This document shows positions 32,179 through 36,610 of a stretch of 36,610 nucleotides of DNA, in pieces. The notes beneath the pieces are model-generated. The model worked only from the letters and a program-made list of their open reading frames with translations, did no database searches and had not been told where the DNA came from. Each line of letters opens with the position of its first letter. The first letter of the stretch is position 1. This DNA is from Streptomyces griseus (lineage in GTDB: Bacteria > Actinomycetota > Actinomycetes > Streptomycetales > Streptomycetaceae): positions 1 to 36,610 of the forward strand of contig MUNB01000130.1 of the NCBI GenBank assembly GCA_002154345.1, given 5' to 3'. The translations under genes were made by a program, and so were the position numbers.

Positions 32179-32522
32179 CCGCGGACACACGACGGGACCG
32201 GCTGGCCGAGGCAGCTGCCGAGGCCGCTCGGGGTGTGCTGGGCGTGGCGTTTCTCCGTCCCGGCGTGGCGGACCTGCTGCGCACGCGGATCACCGGCCGT
32301 ACCCCGCTCCGCACCCACCTCACCGGGAACAGGACGTCGGGAGTGCGGGTCAGCCGGGATGAGGGCGACGGCTGGCACCTCGACATCCGACTCGTCCTGC
32401 GCAGCGGTCACCGGGCGCTCGATGTGACCCGGCTCGTGCAGAAAGCGGTCCTCGCCGCGCTGCCTGACGAACAGGAGGAACAAGCGGTCTCGGTGCGGAT
32501 CACCGTGACCGGAGTGGTCTGA
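32175..32522 (+). CDS. Small Asp23-like protein
   Basis: A 115-residue cytoplasmic protein that overlaps the preceding gene in an ATGA (32175-32178), so the third gene of the sigma operon. The N-terminal helix (RLAEAAAEAARGVLGVAFLRPGVADLLRTRI) is followed by strands (SGVRVSRDEGDGWHLDIRLVLRSGHRALDVTRLVQKAVLAALP, quoted in two parts here: residues about 54-78 and 79-97) and a final VSVRITVTGVV. This order matches an Asp23 fold lacking one helix, though identity is weak. It may form mixed complexes with Asp23 or the anti-sigma protein. Confidence 0.8.
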   Translation: MTADTRRDRLAEAAAEAARGVLGVAFLRPGVADLLRTRITGRTPLRTHLTGNRTSGVRVSRDEGDGWHLDIRLVLRSGHRALDVTRLVQKAVLAALPDEQEEQAVSVRITVTGVV

Positions 32523-32536
32523 GGGCTGCCGACGAT

Positions 32537-32573
32537 CCGGCCGAGCGGGCACCCCCGTCTCCCGCCCGGCCGG
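32537..32573. terminator. Hairpin after the sigma operon
   Basis: CCGGCCGAGCGGG (32537-32549) pairs with CCCGCCCGGCCGG (32561-32573) at 12 of 13 positions over an 11-nt loop, followed by AGTCTTC. It lies 15 bp after the stop, before a convergent gene. Confidence 0.7.
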
Positions 32574-32612
32574 AGTCTTCGCCCGGCTGTCCCTCCCGTG
32601 TGACGCCCGCTG

Positions 32613-33272
32613 TCAGGCGCGCCACTCCGCAGTGCGTTCCGGCGAGGCCTCCGAGAGCGCCTTCACGATGGCGTCGACGTCGCCCTGGTTGCCGTACACC
32701 GGGGTGCCGGGCTGCTGGCGCCATGAATCGTCCAGGCCACCGCTGTCGACCGTGTCGAAGCCCAGCTCGTCGATGAGGTCGCGCACCGCCCGCTTGGCCG
32801 TCGGGTCGTCCCCCGACACCGGGAGCGCCTGCCGGCCCGGAGTGCCCTGCGGACGGCCCCGGTCCAGGATGTCCTGGGCGTAGGTGCCGTTGAACGCCTT
32901 GATCACGGGGTGGCCGATCTGCTGCTCCGTCCACCGGCTCTCGGGCAGCCCCTCCTCGATGGCGGCGATGCGGCCGTCGCGCTGCTGCGGGTAGTAGTTG
33001 CCCGTGTCGATGACCGCGGCGCCCTCGGCCGCGCCGTCGAGGAATCCGGCGGGCAGGTCGGGCACAGCCTTGAGCGGCACGGTGACCACGACCACCTGGG
33101 CGCCCTTGGCCGCCTCCGACGCGGTCACCGGCGTCGCCCCGGTTTCCTCGGCGAGGGCGGTGAGCGTCTGGGGGCCGCGGGAGTTGGCGACCGCGACCTC
33201 GTGCCCGAGCGCGGTCAGACGCCGCGTCAGATTGCCGCCGATGTTGCCCGCGCCGATGATGCCGATCTTCAT
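32613..33272 (-). CDS. NAD(P)-binding F420/NADP-reductase-like oxidoreductase
   Basis: A 219-residue enzyme with a Rossmann start KIGIIGAGNIGGNLTRRL and nucleotide-selecting VANSRGPQTL, in which Ser-Arg favours NADPH. Other marks are VVVVTVPLKAVPDLP, VIDTGNYYPQQRDG and VIKAFNGTYAQDIL. It is like NADP-dependent F420 reductases (TIGR01915-type), but such proteins in Streptomyces are many and several act without F420. The binding site GGAAGG stands upstream of the ATG. It is divergent from the oxidase gene and converges on the sigma operon. Confidence 0.88.
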   Translation of the reverse strand: MKIGIIGAGNIGGNLTRRLTALGHEVAVANSRGPQTLTALAEETGATPVTASEAAKGAQVVVVTVPLKAVPDLPAGFLDGAAEGAAVIDTGNYYPQQRDGRIAAIEEGLPESRWTEQQIGHPVIKAFNGTYAQDILDRGRPQGTPGRQALPVSGDDPTAKRAVRDLIDELGFDTVDSGGLDDSWRQQPGTPVYGNQGDVDAIVKALSEASPERTAEWRA

Positions 33273-33585
33273 GGATCCGACCTTCCGAGCTAGCCGAGTG
33301 GAGAGAAGTGGAGAGAAGCGAAAGAGCGAGGTGGTTCTGTCGGTTCACCAACTCCGGGGCCGGAGACGCTATTCCGTTCTCCGTGAGGGAATATTCGGTC
33401 GGCTCCCGGACGTTTACGTGCATTTTCGGTTGTGTCGGCCGAGGACGGAGCGTTGGCCGTAGGCCATTTGAGTGTCCTTGTCGGCCGCTCGCGCCGGACG
33501 GGGAAGGATGTCCCACCGCACCGATCGCCAGGGGTCCATTCTGGTCGCCGAGTCCACACGGGCCGTCGATCGAAGGAGCGTCGTA
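33273..33585. other. Gene-free 313-bp divergent region
   Basis: Contains a tandem AGTGGAGAGA duplication (33297-33316), a TATTCC-N12-GGAATA dyad (33370-33393) with adjoining GAATATTC palindrome, and an AT-rich stretch to about 33430. One of these is likely to control ctaD or the reductase gene. No promoter boxes are certain. Confidence 0.55.
33297..33316 (+). repeat. Two 10-bp AGTGGAGAGA units
   Basis: Perfect tandem duplication about 25 bp upstream of the reductase start codon. Confidence 0.8.
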
Positions 33586-35316
33586 GTGACGACGAGGGGC
33601 ATCTCGCAACCGGTGGAGACCGATACCGCCGAACAGAACGAAATGCCGGTACGGCGCGGGGAACCCGGCAACGTCATCATCAAGTGGATGACCTCGACGG
33701 ACCACAAGACGATCGGCACGCTCTACCTCGTCACCTCCTTCGCGTTCTTCTGTGTGGGAGGGCTCCTGGCCCTGGTGATGCGCGCCGAACTGGCCCGGCC
33801 CGGTATCCAGCTGCTCTCGAACGAGCAGTTCAACCAGGCGTTCACGATGCACGGCACGATCATGCTGCTGATGTTCGCGACGCCGCTATTCGCCGGATTC
33901 GCGAACTGGATCATGCCGCTGCAGATCGGCGCGCCCGACGTGGCGTTCCCGCGGCTGAACATGTTCGCGTACTGGCTCTATCTCTTCGGCTCGCTCATCG
34001 CGGTGGCCGGCTTCCTCACTCCGCAGGGAGCCGCGGACTTCGGCTGGTTCGCCTACGCCCCGCTCAACGACGCGGTCCGCTCGCCGGGCATCGGCGCCGA
34101 CATGTGGATCATGGGTCTGGCCTTCTCCGGCTTCGGCACGATCCTCGGCTCGGTCAACTTCATCACCACGATCATCTGCATGCGAGCCCCCGGCATGACG
34201 ATGTTCCGCATGCCGATCTTCGTCTGGAACGTCCTGTTGACCGGTGTTCTGGTCCTGCTGGCCTTCCCGGTCCTCGCCGCGGCTCTGCTGGCGCTGGAGG
34301 CCGACCGTAAATTCGGCGCGCACGTCTTCGACGCGGCCAATGGTGGCGCACTGCTGTGGCAGCACCTTTTCTGGTTCTTCGGCCACCCCGAGGTCTACAT
34401 CATCGCCCTGCCGTTCTTCGGCATCGTCACCGAGATCTTCCCGGTATTCAGCCGTAAACCCGTCTTCGGCTACATCGGACTGGTCGCGGCCACCATCGCC
34501 ATCGCGGGCCTTTCCGCGACCGTATGGGCGCACCACATGTTCGTCACGGGCGCCGTGCTGTTGCCGTTCTTCTCCTTCATGACCTTCCTCATCGCCGTGC
34601 CGACCGGTGTGAAGTTCTTCAACTGGATCGGCACGATGTGGAAGGGGTCGCTGTCCCTGGAGACCCCGATGCTGTGGGCCATCGGGTTCCTGGTCACCTT
34701 CCTGTTCGGCGGTCTGACCGGGATCATCCTCGCCTCACCGCCGATGGACTTCCATGTCTCCGACTCGTACTTCGTCGTCGCCCACTTCCATTACGTGGTG
34801 TTCGGCACGGTGGTGTTCGCGATGTTCGCCGGATTCCATTTCTGGTGGCCGAAGTTCACCGGGAAAATGCTGGACGAGCGGCTCGGGAAGGTGACGTTCT
34901 GGACGCTCTTCATCGGGTTCCACGGAACGTTCCTCGTGCAGCACTGGCTCGGCGCCGAAGGCATGCCACGCCGTTACGCCGACTATCTCGACGCCGACGG
35001 ATTCACCGCGCTGAACACCATCTCCACCATTTCCTCGTTCCTGCTCGGCCTGTCGATCCTTCCGTTCTTCTACAACATCTGGAAGACCGCCAAGTACGGC
35101 AAGAAGATCGAGGTCGACGATCCGTGGGGTTACGGCCGTTCGCTGGAGTGGGCGACCTCCTGCCCGCCGCCCCGGCACAACTTCGTCACGCTGCCCCGGA
35201 TCCGTTCCGAGTCCCCGGCGTTCGACCTGCACCACCCGGCGGTCCGCTCCCTGGAGGAAGCCGCCACCCGTCCCGGGGACTCCACGATCGTCGCCCCGGG
35301 GGACAAGCAGGAGTGA
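33586..35316 (+). CDS. ctaD: Cytochrome c oxidase subunit I (aa3-type)
   Basis: A 576-residue, 12-helix haem-copper oxidase subunit that reduces oxygen to water and pumps protons. Visible ligands are His in [10 protein letters not shown] (low-spin haem), [13 protein letters not shown] with the cross-linked His-Tyr pair, WAHHMFVTG (Cu-B) and HFHYVVFG (haem ligands). A proton-channel Asn/Asp segment occurs as [11 protein letters not shown], and [19 protein letters not shown] is conserved. All key residues are present. GTG 33586 follows GAAGGAG; the frame open from 33472 is a shadow. No ctaC, ctaE, ctaF or cytochrome bc1 gene is close, so this is a stand-alone paralogue of the main oxidase cluster gene, perhaps for a special growth condition. 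Confidence 0.95.
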   Translation: MTTRGISQPVETDTAEQNEMPVRRGEPGNVIIKWMTSTDHKTIGTLYLVTSFAFFCVGGLLALVMRAELARPGIQLLSNEQFNQAFTMHGTIMLLMFATPLFAGFANWIMPLQIGAPDVAFPRLNMFAYWLYLFGSLIAVAGFLTPQGAADFGWFAYAPLNDAVRSPGIGADMWIMGLAFSGFGTILGSVNFITTIICMRAPGMTMFRMPIFVWNVLLTGVLVLLAFPVLAAALLALEADRKFGAHVFDAANGGALLWQHLFWFFGHPEVYIIALPFFGIVTEIFPVFSRKPVFGYIGLVAATIAIAGLSATVWAHHMFVTGAVLLPFFSFMTFLIAVPTGVKFFNWIGTMWKGSLSLETPMLWAIGFLVTFLFGGLTGIILASPPMDFHVSDSYFVVAHFHYVVFGTVVFAMFAGFHFWWPKFTGKMLDERLGKVTFWTLFIGFHGTFLVQHWLGAEGMPRRYADYLDADGFTALNTISTISSFLLGLSILPFFYNIWKTAKYGKKIEVDDPWGYGRSLEWATSCPPPRHNFVTLPRIRSESPAFDLHHPAVRSLEEAATRPGDSTIVAPGDKQE

Positions 35317-35356
35317 AGACGGCTCCGGCCCGGACGACCCGACGGAGAGGAGGACG

Positions 35357-35698
35357 GTGAAACCCGACAAGGACAGCGCCCGGGGCCTGGCCCAACTGGA
35401 GGGCTTTCTGCTGTGGAACGCCGAGGTCGAGCGGGCGCGACGGCACGCACGCCGATTCACCGACCAGTTGCCCTGGCTGACCACGGCACAGCGTGAGGAC
35501 GTCGAGCGGGTGTTCATCACCGAACGGGTCACCGCGTCCCGGGAGTCGCTCACCCGCATCCGCGACCGCGCGGACGAACTGCGCGCGGAGTACACCGAGC
35601 GCTACACCCGGCTCCGGGCCCGCTGCGTGGCCGTCTCGGCCGGCACGGTGGGCGCGGCGATCTGCCTCGGCACGGCGCTGACGCTGGTCCTGCGCTGA
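35357..35698 (+). CDS. Small protein with coiled-coil part and C-terminal membrane helix
   Basis: A 113-residue protein. GTG follows a strong GAGAGGAGGA. Residues about 40-90 are a long charged helix (REDVERVFITERVTASRESL, then RIRDRADELRAEYTERYTRL), possibly a coiled coil. Residues 93-112 are a single membrane span (VAVSAGTVGAAICLGTALTLVL). It starts 40 bp after ctaD in the same direction and is followed by a terminator, so the two form an operon. It may be an assembly or accessory factor for the oxidase; no family is recognised. Confidence 0.82.
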   Translation: MKPDKDSARGLAQLEGFLLWNAEVERARRHARRFTDQLPWLTTAQREDVERVFITERVTASRESLTRIRDRADELRAEYTERYTRLRARCVAVSAGTVGAAICLGTALTLVLR

Positions 35699-35710
35699 GC
35701 GTTGCCGACT

Positions 35711-35736
35711 CCGGGGCGGCTCACCGGCCGCCCCGG
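35711..35736. terminator. 10-bp hairpin after the ctaD operon
   Basis: CCGGGGCGGC (35711-35720) pairs perfectly with GCCGCCCCGG (35727-35736) over a 6-nt loop, 13 bp beyond the stop and before a convergent gene. Confidence 0.75.
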
Positions 35737-35807
35737 ACGAGCTCCGGAAGAGCCCGGTCGAGCGTCGGCCCCGGCTGCTCGACAGCCCAGCGCCCGAGCA
35801 GCCGGAT

Positions 35808-36185
35808 TCAGTGCCGTACCAGGCAGAAGGGGTGTCCTGCGGGATCCGCGTACACCCGCCAGCCGCGCGCCTCGTCCCCGGCGTCGAGGAGGGACGCTCC
35901 GTTCGCCAGGACCTGTTCGTGCGCCCGTTCCTGGTCGGTGACGCCGAAGTCCAGATGAAACTGCTGGGGCGGGTCCTGGCCGGGCCAGCGAGGCGGCTGG
36001 TGGTCGGCCACTCGCTGAAAGGCCAGGACGAGCCCACCGGGCGTGTGCAGCGTGGACCAGTCCGCGTCGCATCCCCAGCGCCGGTCGGGACGGTCGACCT
36101 CGCCCCCGAGCAACGACGCGTAGAAGCCGGCCAGTTCCCTCGGGTCGCGGCAGTCCAGAACCACACACTCCAGTTCAGCGATCAT
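35808..36185 (-). CDS. VOC-family (glyoxalase/bleomycin-resistance-like) protein
   Basis: A 125-residue protein with the paired beta-alpha-beta-beta-beta modules of the vicinal-oxygen-chelate fold. Segments are IAELECVVLDCRDPRELAGFYASLLG, LAFQRVADHQPPRWPG, QQFHLDFGVTDQERAHEQVLANGAS (quoted in part) and WRVYADPAGHPFCLVRH. The DPAGHPFCL ending is typical of the large Glyoxalase_6-like group of unknown substrate. Metal ligands are uncertain. It converges on the ctaD operon. Confidence 0.9.
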   Translation of the reverse strand: MIAELECVVLDCRDPRELAGFYASLLGGEVDRPDRRWGCDADWSTLHTPGGLVLAFQRVADHQPPRWPGQDPPQQFHLDFGVTDQERAHEQVLANGASLLDAGDEARGWRVYADPAGHPFCLVRH

Positions 36186-36205
36186 GACCGCATCCTAGAG
36201 GCGGC

Positions 36206-36610
36206 TCAGCGGGCCCCGAACACCTGCGTCCACACAGGACCGCCGCCGGAATCCACCTTGCCCACACCGATCTCCTTGAAGGAGCAGTTGAGGATGTTCG
36301 CGCGGTGTCCCGGACTGTCCATCCAGGACCGCATCACATCGGCCGGGGTCCGCTGGCCCTTGGCGATGTTCTCCCCGTAGGTGGACCACCGGTACCCCGC
36401 GGCGGTGATCCGGTCACCCGGGTCCCTGCCGTCCTGCGAGGTGTGCGAGAAGTAGTCGTTGGCGTCCATGTCGGCGGAGTGCCGCTGTGCGGCCGTGTTG
36501 AGCTGATCATTGACGGTCACCGCACCACAGCCCTCCTTGGCCCGTTCCGCGTTGACCAGTTCGGTGACCTGGCCTGCGGTACCCGCCGGGGCGGGTGGCG
36601 CGGGTGCGGG
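36206..36610 (-). CDS. CAP-domain (SCP-like) secreted protein, N-terminus outside the window
   Basis: The visible 134 residues run from the window edge to the stop. They begin in a Pro/Ala linker, followed by QVTELVNAERAKEGCGAVTV. Then come CAP signatures: LNTAAQRHSADMDANDYFSH, YRWSTYGENIAKGQ, VMRSWMDSPGHRANILNCSF and GGPVWTQVFG. Catalytic-like His and Glu of the CAP cavity are in RHSADM, TYGEN and GHRANI. Two cysteines (GCGAV and LNCSF) could form a disulfide. Such proteins are usually exported and bind cell-wall or lipid ligands; the signal peptide must lie beyond 36610. Confidence 0.93.
   Translation of the reverse strand, partial: PAPAPPAPAGTAGQVTELVNAERAKEGCGAVTVNDQLNTAAQRHSADMDANDYFSHTSQDGRDPGDRITAAGYRWSTYGENIAKGQRTPADVMRSWMDSPGHRANILNCSFKEIGVGKVDSGGGPVWTQVFGAR

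Overview
The window is high-GC actinobacterial chromosome, almost certainly Streptomyces. Coding frames have third positions strongly biased to G/C, GTG and TTG starts are common, and the gene content is typical of the genus: conservon-type GTPase and roadblock proteins, a SpoIIE-type phosphatase with PAS, GAF and HATPase domains, an LAETG wall protein, AmaP/Asp23 genes and a stand-alone cytochrome oxidase subunit I. I saw no tRNA, rRNA, CRISPR array or prophage. About 40 genes are supported.

Layout. 1-1370: an IS5-like element (21-1368) carrying a low-GC passenger gene and inserted exactly at the stop codon of the next gene. 1368-8141 (all minus): GAF/winged-helix regulator, Tat-exported amidase, SWIM zinc-finger protein and SNF2 helicase, the last two overlapping by 4 bp. 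8399-9733 (plus): fatty-acid desaturase and a small membrane protein. 9836-12504: an unknown acidic protein, an MpaB-like oxygenase and a methyltransferase. 12565-16775 (minus): TerD, TatA, an MgtA-type P-ATPase and its overlapping ArsR regulator. 17092-18682: a conservon-type GTPase and a roadblock protein separated by a convergent flavin/F420-fold oxidase gene. 18792-25696: an unknown protein with an N-terminal repeat, GNAT, histidine phosphatase, LAETG surface protein, multidomain PP2C phosphatase and 3-hydroxyisobutyryl-CoA hydrolase. 25771-28060: two unknown genes, a Cys-cluster/pentapeptide-repeat protein and a SRPBCC protein.

28198-32522 is the most interesting part. A minus-strand operon (Asp23, small membrane protein, Asp23/DUF6286-like membrane protein, AmaP) is divergent from a plus-strand operon (ECF sigma factor, a protein joining a zinc anti-sigma motif to an Asp23-like domain, a small Asp23-like protein). 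The shared intergenic region carries two oppositely oriented 32-bp elements with the same bipartite pattern, GCGTGACG-N15-GTGTCCAACG apart from one near-match. I infer an autoregulated envelope-stress sigma regulon whose anti-sigma factor senses through an Asp23 domain.

32613-36610: an F420/NADP-reductase-like protein, the oxidase subunit I with a small membrane protein, a VOC protein, and a CAP-domain secreted protein cut by the window end. Hairpin terminators separate most convergent gene pairs.
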